Below are positions 34,881 to 42,865 of a DNA stretch of 64,000 bases, one piece after another; positions within the stretch are counted from its first letter, which is position 1; every line of letters begins with the position of its first letter. A model generated the notes under the pieces. The model ran no database searches. It was not told the DNA's origin and saw nothing but the letters and a program-made list of their open reading frames with translations. The stretch comes from an uncultured Collinsella sp. (lineage in GTDB: Bacteria; Actinomycetota; Coriobacteriia; Coriobacteriales; Coriobacteriaceae). The position numbers were made by a program, and so were the translations under genes. The stretch spans positions 7,046-71,045 of the forward strand of contig CABSYW010000005.1 in the NCBI GenBank assembly GCA_902482035.1, given 5' to 3'.

Positions 34881-36956
34881 CTAGCGCAGATATGCCTTCG
34901 CGTTGCCCAGGCTGTAGGCGATCGTTGAGCCGTTGTGCAGCAGTGACGACGTCTGCGGAGTGATCATGCCGGTAATGCCCAGCGCCAGGAGCGCCGAGTT
35001 GGTGAGCATCACCTTGGAATACGAACTCGTCAGACGGTCGATAAGCCCCTGGCTCATGCGGCGCAGGCGCACGATTGCAGCCAGATCCGTATCGGTCAGG
35101 ATGATGTCGGCGACCTCCTTGGCGATGTCGCTTCCGCCGCCCATGGCCAGACCCACATCGGCCAGGCCCAGCGCCGGCGAATCGTTGACGCCGTCGCCCA
35201 CCATGGCAACGTGGCGCCCCTCGCCCTTAATGCGCTCAACATACGCGTACTTGTCCTCGGGCAGCAGCTCGGCCTTAAACTCGTCGACACCTGCCTCGCG
35301 AGCAATGCGCTCGGCCGTGCGCTCCGAGTCGCCCGTGAGCATGACCACGTGCTTAACGCCCAACGCGTGCAAGTCGGCGATGGCCTCGCGCACTCCGGGC
35401 TTAAGCGGGTCCTCGATACCAAGCACGCCGACGACCTTGCCGTCGACCGCCAGATACAGCGGCGACAGCCCCTGCATCTGGGACTCAATTTGCTCTTGCG
35501 TCTCCGCCTCTAGCTGGGCATGCTCGTCGTCGAATACAAAGTGAGCGGAACCGATGATGGCGCGACGCCCTTCGATGGACGAAGCGATGCCGTGCGCCAC
35601 AATATACTCGACAGCAGCGTGACGCTCGCGGTGCTCGAGCCCGCGCTCGCGAGCGGCGTTGACCACGGCACGCGCCACCGGATGCGGGAAATGCTCCTCC
35701 AGGCATGCGGAAAGGCGCAGGACCTCGTCCTCGCTCCAGCCGTCGGTGGTGAGCACGCAGGCAAGACGCGGCTGTGCCTCGGTGAGCGTGCCGGTCTTAT
35801 CAAACACAATGGTGTCGGCCTTGGCAAACGACTCAAAGTACTTCGCGCCCTTGACCATGACGCCCATCTTGGCAGCGTCGCTCATAGCAGTCATAACGGC
35901 GACGGAACCCGTGAGCTTGAGTGCGCACGAGTAGTCGACCATCAGTGCCGCTGAGGTCTTGATGAGGCTGCGGGTGGTAAGCGCAACCAGGCCCGCGAGC
36001 AGGAAGTTCCACGGGACGATCTTGTTGGCAAGGTCCTCCATATGCGACTGGCCCTCGGACTTGAGCGAGTCGGCCGTCTGCACGAGCGAGACGATTGAGC
36101 GGAGCTTGGTTTGCGCCGTATTGGCGCGCACACGCACCAAGATACTACCGTCTTCCACGACAGTGCCGGCGAACACGTCGTCGCCTGCGCTGCGCTCGAC
36201 GGCCAGCGGCTCGCCGGTCAGGGTCGCCTGGTTGACCATGGCGCTCCCCTGCTCGACAACACCGTCGATGCAGATGGACATACCAGTGCGTACGGCGACC
36301 AGATCGCCGGGCTCGAGCTCGGTGGCGGCAACACTCACCTCGGTGTCGCCGACCACTTTTTGCGCCTTGTCGGGTACGTCGAGCAGCGAGTTGATGAGCT
36401 CGTTTTCGCTCATGGCGCGCGTGTAGTCCTCGAGTAACTCGCCCACGTTGAGTAGGAACATCGTCTGGCCCGCGGTGTCGACATCACGTTTGACGAACGA
36501 AATGCCGATGGCCGAAGCGTCAAGCACAGGAACGGTTAGGCGCGGCTGCGCCAGCTCATGAAGGGCAGCGCGCAAAAATGCCATGTAACCGGCCACGACA
36601 AACACCGCACGCAGAGGCGTCGGCAAGAACCAGCGGCGCGCGTAGTGGGCGCCGATAAGTGTGGCAAGATCCATGACGAGCTTGTGCTTGCGTGGCTCAA
36701 GCTGCATCACGTAACCCGTCTTTGCGTCGGCAATGGCCTGGGCATCGAGCGCACACAAGGCGTCGAGCACGCCCGCACGACACTGCTCATCATATTCGAG
36801 CGCCATCTGGCCAATACGGCCGTAAACGCGCACCTTGTGCACGCCGTCGATGTCGCCGCTGAGCTTAAGAAGCGCATCGAGATCACTCTCTGGCACAGGA
36901 CCCGCCAATTGAAGACGGGTCCTGCCGGGGATCTCGCTAATAATCGAGAATCTCAT
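34881..36956 (-). CDS. Heavy-metal P-type ATPase
   Basis: A 691-residue P1B-type ATPase. It has an N-terminal HMA-like ferredoxin-fold without a Cys-x-x-Cys (residues 1-70). The actuator motif TLTGEP is near residue 243, the phosphorylated Asp in FDKTGTLTE near 382, the P1B His-Pro in FPHPVARAVV near 420, and the hinge VGDGVNDSPALG near 585. The membrane metal site reads DYSCALKL near 338 instead of CPC, so the transported ion is not simply Cu; Zn, Mn or Fe are possible. It follows the small gene at 36975 by 18 bases and probably forms a two-gene efflux operon with it. Confidence 0.9.
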   Translation of the reverse strand: MRFSIISEIPGRTRLQLAGPVPESDLDALLKLSGDIDGVHKVRVYGRIGQMALEYDEQCRAGVLDALCALDAQAIADAKTGYVMQLEPRKHKLVMDLATLIGAHYARRWFLPTPLRAVFVVAGYMAFLRAALHELAQPRLTVPVLDASAIGISFVKRDVDTAGQTMFLLNVGELLEDYTRAMSENELINSLLDVPDKAQKVVGDTEVSVAATELEPGDLVAVRTGMSICIDGVVEQGSAMVNQATLTGEPLAVERSAGDDVFAGTVVEDGSILVRVRANTAQTKLRSIVSLVQTADSLKSEGQSHMEDLANKIVPWNFLLAGLVALTTRSLIKTSAALMVDYSCALKLTGSVAVMTAMSDAAKMGVMVKGAKYFESFAKADTIVFDKTGTLTEAQPRLACVLTTDGWSEDEVLRLSACLEEHFPHPVARAVVNAARERGLEHRERHAAVEYIVAHGIASSIEGRRAIIGSAHFVFDDEHAQLEAETQEQIESQMQGLSPLYLAVDGKVVGVLGIEDPLKPGVREAIADLHALGVKHVVMLTGDSERTAERIAREAGVDEFKAELLPEDKYAYVERIKGEGRHVAMVGDGVNDSPALGLADVGLAMGGGSDIAKEVADIILTDTDLAAIVRLRRMSQGLIDRLTSSYSKVMLTNSALLALGITGMITPQTSSLLHNGSTIAYSLGNAKAYLR

Positions 36957-36974
36957 AGTTTGTGCCTGGGAGCG

Positions 36975-37220
36975 TTACTCTGCTGCCTCGTCCGCAGCGG
37001 CCTCGCTCTGGGTGATGAAGGCCGCCTCGGCAACCATGTCGTCGACATTAGCCTTGGCCTGCTCGACCATGTCCTGATAGCCGTTCTTGATGCGCATGCC
37101 GCACGCGATACCCTGCACGCAGGCATTCTTGACCGGAGCGCTGGTAAGCAGCTTGATGCCGGCCGTGCCAAGCAGAAAACCGCCACCGACAAGCAGGGTA
37201 TTGAACGTCGACTTCTTCAT
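36975..37220 (-). CDS. Small DUF1490/PacL-like membrane protein
   Basis: An 81-residue protein with one N-terminal membrane helix (LLVGGGFLLGTAGIKLLT, residues 7-24), a middle ACVQGIACGMRIKNGYQDMV, and an acidic C-terminal tail. Its size, layout and position directly before a metal P-type ATPase match the PacL (DUF1490) chaperones that precede the mycobacterial Zn/Mn ATPase CtpC. The mycobacterial Asp/His metal motif at the C-terminus is replaced by a plain Glu/Asp/Ala tail. The start follows AAGGGAG. The partnership is inferred from context. Confidence 0.7.
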   Translation of the reverse strand: MKKSTFNTLLVGGGFLLGTAGIKLLTSAPVKNACVQGIACGMRIKNGYQDMVEQAKANVDDMVAEAAFITQSEAAADEAAE

Positions 37221-37451
37221 GTTGCTTCTCCCTTTTGCCGCATTGGACGCGGCACGGTGCCTCAGCACCCGAGTAAATAAGTTTGCTCGAGCACACTTTT
37301 AGAAAATAGTTTAGTTTATCTAACTATTAAGGTCAACAAAGGTTAACTTTTTGGAAATCTTGGGTCGCGGAACAATCGGCTTCTGGCGATCCGCCCGCCG
37401 CGATGTACATCCGTGACGCCAAAGAGGAAGCCCTCCCCTCTCCAGCAAATT
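37221..37451. promoter_or_regulatory. Promoter region of the metal ATPase operon
   Basis: An AT-rich 60 bases (37280-37340), including ATAGTTTAGTTTATCTAACT, lies upstream of the small gene and should hold its promoter. The TTAGTTTATCTAA inverted pattern may be an operator for a metal-responsive repressor (ArsR/DtxR type not assignable). No gene is seen in the rest. Confidence 0.45.
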
Positions 37452-37631
37452 GAAGGTGAATGGTTTTCCGCGAAGTGAACGAGCAAAATTGGACCCCCGA
37501 AGCATCCGCATTTTTTCGCAGCAAAACCGCAGGAAACACTCGACAAAACCGCAGGAAACCGAGCCAGAAAAGTGTTGATGTTTCAGGGGTCCAAAATAGG
37601 TCGTTCACTTCGCGGAAAAGTATTCACCTTC
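37452..37631. mobile_element. 180-bp palindromic MITE-like element
   Basis: Arms of about 47 bp (starting GAAGGTGAAT, with TTTTCCGCGAAGTGAACG and TTGGACCCC) are inverted at the two ends with only about six mismatches. The centre holds a direct repeat CAAAACCGCAGGAAAC (two copies, 37521 and 37543). No coding sequence is present. It resembles a non-autonomous transposon or a large REP-like palindrome. Confidence 0.65.
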
Positions 37632-37642
37632 GTTTTCAACAT

Positions 37643-37807
37643 CCACAAAAAATGAGGGCGCCAACGGCGCCCTCATTCACCAAATTCCATCCAGCCCCGC
37701 CTGGCCCGAACGGCCGAGTCGTCAGAACCGAGGGGCCGGGCGCAGGGCCTTGCCTCTCAATGAGTTCCCCTCAAAAAAACAATGGGCGCGCCAACGGCGC
37801 GCCCATT
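37643..37807 (-). terminator. Two tandem terminator hairpins downstream of gatB
   Basis: Read on the minus strand, the proximal stem AATGGGCGCGCC-GGCGCGCCCATT (37781-37807) is followed by TGTTTTTTTG, and the distal stem AATGAGGGCGCC-GGCGCCCTCATT (37651-37677) by TTTTTTG. Both use a GTT loop. Each is preceded by a similar stretch containing CGACTCGGCCGTTCGGG, so the pair arose by tandem duplication of a unit of about 130 bases. Confidence 0.75.
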
Positions 37808-37854
37808 CACTCTATTTCATCAGCTCACCTGACCCGAACGGCCGAGTCGTTGCA

Positions 37855-37995
37855 GAACCCGGGAGCCCCGGCAGGGCGGGTGCTTGCTCAAAATGAGTTC
37901 CGCACGCAAAGAAGGCCACTTAATGTGGCCTTCGTCTTGCGCAGGACTGTTCGAAATTTTGAGGAAGCACCCGCCCTGCCGGGGCTCCCGGGTTC
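37855..37995 (-). ncRNA. Candidate structured 3' RNA element, copy 2
   Basis: A perfect 31-bp inverted repeat (arms 37855-37885 and 37965-37995, containing GGGAGCCCCGGCAGGGCG) encloses a 79-base core. In the gatB sense the core reads ACAGTCCTG, then hairpin GAAGGCCAC-ATTAA-GTGGCCTTC, then CGTGCGGAACTC. This is the same order and sequence as copy 1 at 22020, while the outer and inner stems differ and still pair. It begins 4 bases past the gatB stop and is followed by two terminators. Confidence 0.62.
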
Positions 37996-37999
37996 CCGT

Positions 38000-39676
38000 T
38001 TACGAGAGCGACGTTCTCAGCAACTCGTTGAAGAGTTTCGGATTGCCCTTGCCGCGGCTCGCCTTCATGCACTGGCCCACCAAAAAGCCGATGACCTTCT
38101 GGTTACCGTCACGATACTGCTGCGCCTGATCGGCACAGTTTGCAAGCACCTCGTCCACAATCGGCTGCAGCGCGCCGGCATCGCTCACCTGACGCATGCC
38201 ACGCTCGTCGACGATCTTGTTGGGATCGTCGCCGGTCTGGGCCATGGCCTCAAAGACCTCGTGAGCCTGGTTGGAGCTGATGGCATCGGTCGCCAGCAAC
38301 TTGGCAAGAGCTGCCACCTGAGCCGGTGCAATGCCGGACTCGGCGAGCGACACGCCTGCGCCCTTAAGGTAGGCGATCATCTCGTTCACCAGCAGGTTTG
38401 CGACCGTCTGCGCCTCCTTACCAGCCATGCCGGCAGCGGCGGCCTCAAAGAACTCGGCAAACTCCGGGTCGCCGGCAATCTGCTCGGCATCGGCCGTCTT
38501 AATGCCAAAGTCGGCCTCAAAACGGACGCGCTTGGCATCGGGCAGCTCGGGGATCTCGCCACGGCAGCGCTCGATGAACTCGTTGTCCAGATCGAACGGC
38601 GCCAGGTCGGGATCGGGGAACAGGCGATAGTCGTCGGCCGTCTCCTTGACGCGCATGACCACGGTGCGCTTACGGCTGGGCTCCCAGTGACGGGTCTCCT
38701 GATAGATGATGCCGCCCTCCTCGAGCACCTCGGCCTGGCGGCAAATCTCGTAGGCAAGGCCATCGTGCAGGCTCTTAAACGAGTTGAGGTTCTTGAGCTC
38801 GGTCTTGGTGCCCAGCTTGGTCTCGCCGCGGCGGCGCAGCGACACGTTGCCGTCGCAGCGCATGGAGCCCTTCTCCATGGAGCAGTCCGAAATGCCCAGC
38901 GTCACAAAAATGCGACGGAGCTTCTCCATAAACAGACGCGCTTCCTCGGGCGTGCGCAGGTCGGGCTCGGTAACGAGCTCAATCAGCGGCGTGCCGCAGC
39001 GGTTGTAGTCGACGAGCGACTCGGCCGCGGCGGTAATGCGGCCCTCGGCGCCGCCCACGTGGACCATCTTGGCGGCGTCCTCCTCCATGTGGATGCGCAG
39101 GATGCGAATGGGCACCGTGTAGGAACCGTCCTCGCGACGCTCGGGCATCTGCAGGTTGGACGCATCGTAGCTGGCCAGGTGACCGGCGCGCTGGTTACCC
39201 TCGCGCATGGTCGACGTCATGGACGTGGACAGGCCCTCGGCGTTGGCCGAGGCGCTCGCCAGGCTCTGAGCCTCGGCCTCGCCAAACGCGCAGTCGGGGC
39301 GCTCGGCGGCACCGCGACCGGTCACGTCCAGGTCCAGGTGACCGTACATGGCAAAGGCGACCGGACCCTGCGTGGTCTGGAAGTTCTTGGCCATGTCGGG
39401 ATAGAAGTAGTGCTTGCGGTAGAACATCGAGTGGCGCTGGATCTCGCAGTTGGTGGCGAGACCGGCCTTGACGATGCTCTCGATGGCGCGCTTGTTGGGA
39501 ACCGGCAGGGCGCCGGGCAGGCCCAGGCACACCGGGCACACGTTGGCGTTGGGCTCGTCATCGTGGCTGAGTTTGCAGTTGCAGAACATCTTGGTATCGA
39601 GTGCGGTGAGCTCGGTATGGATCTCCAGGCCGATCACGGCCTCCCAATCCTGCAGGACCTCGGAAAGCTCCTTCAT
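38000..39676 (-). CDS. gatB: Asp/Glu-tRNA amidotransferase subunit B
   Basis: A 558-residue GatB. It begins WEAVIGLEIHTELTALDTKM, with zinc ligands in FCNCKLSHD and CPVCLGLPGALPVPN, then YFYPDMAKNFQTTQ, RIHMEEDAAKMVH, DYNRCGTPLIELVTEPD, SMRCDGNVSLR and KTELKNLNSFK. The C-terminal YqeY-like tail ends the protein. It carries an insertion of about 65 residues (from GRGAAERPDCAFG to ERREDGSYTVP) between the second strand block and the RIHMEED motif, which explains its length over the usual 480 or so. With GatA and GatC it converts misacylated Glu-tRNA-Gln to Gln-tRNA-Gln. It overlaps gatA by one base. Confidence 0.96.
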   Translation of the reverse strand: MKELSEVLQDWEAVIGLEIHTELTALDTKMFCNCKLSHDDEPNANVCPVCLGLPGALPVPNKRAIESIVKAGLATNCEIQRHSMFYRKHYFYPDMAKNFQTTQGPVAFAMYGHLDLDVTGRGAAERPDCAFGEAEAQSLASASANAEGLSTSMTSTMREGNQRAGHLASYDASNLQMPERREDGSYTVPIRILRIHMEEDAAKMVHVGGAEGRITAAAESLVDYNRCGTPLIELVTEPDLRTPEEARLFMEKLRRIFVTLGISDCSMEKGSMRCDGNVSLRRRGETKLGTKTELKNLNSFKSLHDGLAYEICRQAEVLEEGGIIYQETRHWEPSRKRTVVMRVKETADDYRLFPDPDLAPFDLDNEFIERCRGEIPELPDAKRVRFEADFGIKTADAEQIAGDPEFAEFFEAAAAGMAGKEAQTVANLLVNEMIAYLKGAGVSLAESGIAPAQVAALAKLLATDAISSNQAHEVFEAMAQTGDDPNKIVDERGMRQVSDAGALQPIVDEVLANCADQAQQYRDGNQKVIGFLVGQCMKASRGKGNPKLFNELLRTSLS

Positions 39677-41190
39677 TACAGCTCGCCTCCCTTCCCGGCA
39701 AAATCGGGCGCGACGGAAAGCGCGGGCGCACCCGTGGCGGCATCGGCAAAGCCGCGCTCCAGGGCGCGGGCAAACGTGAGCAGCTGACGGTCCTTAAACG
39801 CCGGACCCACCAGCTGGGCAGAAACAGGCAGCTGAGTATCCTCGCCCAGGCCCAGCGGCACCGAGATACCGCCGTTGCCGCAAATGTTGAGCGAGATGGT
39901 ATACAAGTCCGAAAGGTACATCTGCGTGGGATCGCTAATCTCGCCAAACTTAAAGGCCGTGCGCGGCGAGGCGGGCATGAGGATGGTGTCCACCTTGGCA
40001 TACGCGGCATCGTAGTCCTGCGTGATGAGCGTGCGGGCCTTTTGCGCAGCGTAGTAGTACTTGTCGTACACGCCCGAGCTCAGCAGGTAGGCGCCGAGCA
40101 TCTGACGGCGCTTGGCCTCGGCGCCAAAGCCGTGGGCGCGCGAAAGCGAGCTCTGGTCGGACAGGTTGGCGCAGCCCTCCTCCTGGTAGCCGTAGCGAAT
40201 GCCGTCGAAACGGGCCAGGTTGGAGAACGCCTCGGCCGGGCCGATAACGTAGTAGGCGGCGATGGCGGCGTCCAGGTGCGGCAGGTCGACCTCGACCAGC
40301 TCGGCGCCCTGGTTCTGCAGCTCCTGGGCGGCGCGCTGAACAGCGGCCTTGACCTCGGACGTCAGGCCCTCGGCCTCCATAAACGCAGGGATGATGCCCA
40401 CGCGCTTGCCCTCGATGCTGTCGTTGAGGTGCTCTGTAAAGTCGACGGCGCAGTCCTGGCTGGTGCAGTCGTACGGATCATGGCCCGCGCCGGTAAGCGC
40501 GTTCATGGCCAGCGCGACATCCTCGACCGTGCGGCCAAAGGGGCCCACCTGGTCGAGCGACGAGCCAAAGGCAACCACGCCGTAACGGCTCACGGCGCCA
40601 TACGTGGGCTTAAAGCCCACCACCCCGCACAGTGACGCCGGCTGGCGAATGGAGCCGCCGGTGTCCGAGCCCAGCGAGAGCGCGACCTCGCCCGCGGCGA
40701 CGGCGGCAGCGGAGCCGCCCGAGGAACCGCCGGGCACGCGCTCGGTATCCCAAGGGTTGTTGGTGCGGTGGAACGCCGAGCTCTCGGTGGAGCTGCCAAA
40801 GGCAAACTCGTCCATGTTGGCCTTGCCCATGGGCAGGCAGCCGGCATCGAGCATACGCCGGACGCAGGTGGCAGTGTAGACGCTCTGGTAGTCCTCGAGC
40901 ATGCGGGAAGCGCAGGTGGTGCGCGTGCCCACGAGGTTCATGTTGTCCTTAATGGCCAGCGGCACGCCCGCGAGCGGGGGCAGCGGCTTGCCTGCGGCAC
41001 GGTCGGCATCCACGCGCGCAGCGGCCTCGAGCGCGAGCTCGGGCGCCACCTGCAGGAATGCCTGGACCCCGCCCTCGCGCGCCTCGATGGCGGCAAGGGA
41101 GGCCTGGGCCACCTCGGTAGCGGTAAAGTCGCCGGCGGCAACGCCCGCGGCAATCTGGGCGGCGGTAAGGGAATCGAAGCTTAGCGCCAT
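39676..41190 (-). CDS. gatA: Asp/Glu-tRNA amidotransferase subunit A
   Basis: A 504-residue amidase-signature enzyme. The catalytic Lys lies in PLAIKDNMNLVG near residue 77, and the Ser-cisSer-Ser site in RVPGGSSGGSAAAVAAGE near 155, with SLGSDTGGSIRQPASLCGV following. It releases ammonia from glutamine and channels it to GatB. It is coupled to gatC and gatB by one-base overlaps (TAATG) on either side. Confidence 0.97.
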   Translation of the reverse strand: MALSFDSLTAAQIAAGVAAGDFTATEVAQASLAAIEAREGGVQAFLQVAPELALEAAARVDADRAAGKPLPPLAGVPLAIKDNMNLVGTRTTCASRMLEDYQSVYTATCVRRMLDAGCLPMGKANMDEFAFGSSTESSAFHRTNNPWDTERVPGGSSGGSAAAVAAGEVALSLGSDTGGSIRQPASLCGVVGFKPTYGAVSRYGVVAFGSSLDQVGPFGRTVEDVALAMNALTGAGHDPYDCTSQDCAVDFTEHLNDSIEGKRVGIIPAFMEAEGLTSEVKAAVQRAAQELQNQGAELVEVDLPHLDAAIAAYYVIGPAEAFSNLARFDGIRYGYQEEGCANLSDQSSLSRAHGFGAEAKRRQMLGAYLLSSGVYDKYYYAAQKARTLITQDYDAAYAKVDTILMPASPRTAFKFGEISDPTQMYLSDLYTISLNICGNGGISVPLGLGEDTQLPVSAQLVGPAFKDRQLLTFARALERGFADAATGAPALSVAPDFAGKGGEL

Positions 41191-41501
41191 TACTCGCTCT
41201 CCCCCTCTCCCAAAATGGACGGCACGCGGAAGTAGCGGTCGCGCGCGCTGCCGGCGTTTTCGAGCGCGACGTCGAGCGGCAAATCGCGCTCGGGCTCGCG
41301 CAGGTCATCGCCCATCACGTTGGACAGGCTTCCGATGGGATGGAACGTGGGCTCCACGTCGGGCAAGTCATATCGCAGGACGGGCTCGAGCATCTGGACG
41401 GCGTCGTTCATGTAGGACGTCATCTGGGTGAGCTCGTCATCGGTCAGTGCGATCTTTGCGTACTCGGCGATGCCGCGCACGTCTTTCTCGCTGAGTGCCA
41501 T
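41190..41501 (-). CDS. gatC: Asp/Glu-tRNA amidotransferase subunit C
   Basis: A 103-residue GatC, first gene of the operon. It begins LSEKDVRGIAEYAKIALTDD, the helical pair typical of the family, with DLPDVEPTFHPIGSLSNV wrapping between A and B, and ends RVPSILGEGE. The ATG at 41501 is preceded by AAGGGAGCG. Confidence 0.95.
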   Translation of the reverse strand: MALSEKDVRGIAEYAKIALTDDELTQMTSYMNDAVQMLEPVLRYDLPDVEPTFHPIGSLSNVMGDDLREPERDLPLDVALENAGSARDRYFRVPSILGEGESE

Positions 41502-41685
41502 AGGCGCTCCCTTCCGCATAACAGATAAACCGCTCTAGTATACAAGGCAACGCCGCTTGGAGCAGGTGCTTTACCCAAATGCAGCGAAAACGTAACGAGG
41601 GCGGCGGTTGTCAGGGCATGGTCCGGCGGTTCTACAGCGAAACCGCACCGTCCATAGCGAAAACCGTCTCGTCCGCAGCGAAAAG

Positions 41686-41743
41686 CATCACAACATTCGA
41701 CGTTTTTCGCCAAAATCGCGATTTTCATCGAATGTTGTGATGG
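41686..41743. repeat. CATCACAACATTCGA palindrome, copy B1
   Basis: CATCACAACATTCGA and its inverse TCGAATGTTGTGATG flank 28 bases containing GTTTTTCGCCAAAATCG. It lies between gatC and the sortase gene. It has the same orientation as B2 and is inverted relative to B3 and B4. Confidence 0.8.
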
Positions 41744-41756
41744 TTTGGAAGCCCCG

Positions 41757-41792
41757 ACCACCACAAAGGTTCCTGTCCCCATTGTGGTGGTT
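41757..41792. repeat. CCACCACAAAGG hairpin, copy A2
   Basis: ACCACCACAAAGG and ATTGTGGTGGT flank a CTGTCCCC spacer. It lies 13 bases past the sortase stop (minus strand), right next to repeat B1. Confidence 0.75.
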
Positions 41793-41804
41793 CTGAACGG
41801 TGTC

Positions 41805-42743
41805 CTATGCCGAGGCTTTAGCCTTGCGACGTTTGCGGACCGCGTGGATCACGATGTCCAGCAGCAATAGCACAATGGCCACGACCACGATGAGCACGGC
41901 GAACTCGCGCTTACCCCAGTGGCGACCAGCCAGCGACTTTTGCTTGTCGACGTCCTTCTTGCTGTACTTGGTGCGCACGCAGTGCACCAGCAGGCGATGG
42001 TCGTTTACGCCATAAGGGGTGCAGGTGACGAGCGTCACCTTGTCGGCGCCCGGCTCGATGGTCAGCGACTCCATCTCCTCGGGCAGCACGACCTCGGAGT
42101 CCACCATCTTGTAGGCGAGCGTCTTGTTCATGGTGTGCAGCAGCACCAGGTCGCCGGGCTCCAGCGAATGGATATCGTCGAACATACTCAGGTTGCGCAT
42201 GCCCGAGTGCGCGGTGAGCACGCAATGCGTCGAGGTGCCGCCCACCGGCAGGCTCGTGCCCTCCAGGTGGCCGACGCCCGCCATGAGGACCTCCTCGCTC
42301 GTGCCGTGGTAGATAGGCATGCTCACGTCGATGGAGGGGATTTCGACCCAGCTCATCATGGGGTCGCGGTCAAAGATGAGCTGCTGGTCGTAGGGCTCGA
42401 TCTGGTCGGCGGGAAGCTCGGTGGCCTCGCCGGCAAGTTGCTCGTTATAGGAGCGCGCCTGAAGCAGAATGCGCTCGCGCTCCTCTTCCGACAGCGCGTC
42501 CACGGTGCTGGACACGGTACTGATCTGGTTGAACACACCCGAGGCCTCGAGCCGGTCCAAGATCCACGGCCAAGTCATAAGGCCCACGCCAATTAGGATG
42601 ATGACGATGGTGATGAGCCGGTCGGCCCAGCGCGGCAGTCGCTTGCGGCGGCGCTTAGGTTTTGGTTGAGGTTTGGACTGAGGGCTTGAGCCACCGTTGG
42701 CCGCGGCGTTATTGCTCTTCATATGTTTGGCGCCCTGCACCAT
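41805..42743 (-). CDS. Class C (pilus) sortase
   Basis: A 312-residue sortase. It has a basic N-terminus and a membrane helix at about 43-63 (LITIVIILIGVGLMTWPWIL), the catalytic His in CVLTAHSGM near 178, the Cys in VTLVTCTPYG near 243 and the Arg in NDHRLLVHCVR shortly after. A second C-terminal membrane helix (about 280-302) is typical of class C enzymes. These polymerise pilins at the outer membrane face. The pilin genes start 2.3 kb upstream on the same strand. The ATG follows GAGGAG by 9 bases. Confidence 0.92.
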   Translation of the reverse strand: MVQGAKHMKSNNAAANGGSSPQSKPQPKPKRRRKRLPRWADRLITIVIILIGVGLMTWPWILDRLEASGVFNQISTVSSTVDALSEEERERILLQARSYNEQLAGEATELPADQIEPYDQQLIFDRDPMMSWVEIPSIDVSMPIYHGTSEEVLMAGVGHLEGTSLPVGGTSTHCVLTAHSGMRNLSMFDDIHSLEPGDLVLLHTMNKTLAYKMVDSEVVLPEEMESLTIEPGADKVTLVTCTPYGVNDHRLLVHCVRTKYSKKDVDKQKSLAGRHWGKREFAVLIVVVAIVLLLLDIVIHAVRKRRKAKASA

Positions 42744-42865
42744 CGCCAGTCACTCCTCTACAACTCAAGTTGTCTAAACAAATAATAGCCGATTAGCGAG
42801 CTCCTGCGCCGGACAACGCAGCTAGGACCGAAACGCCGCCTACGGTTCGAATTCTTGGAGACCTT

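Noticed and set aside
37460..39787. Plus-strand open frame of 775 codons
   Set aside because: Runs through repeats and then opposite gatB; not coding.
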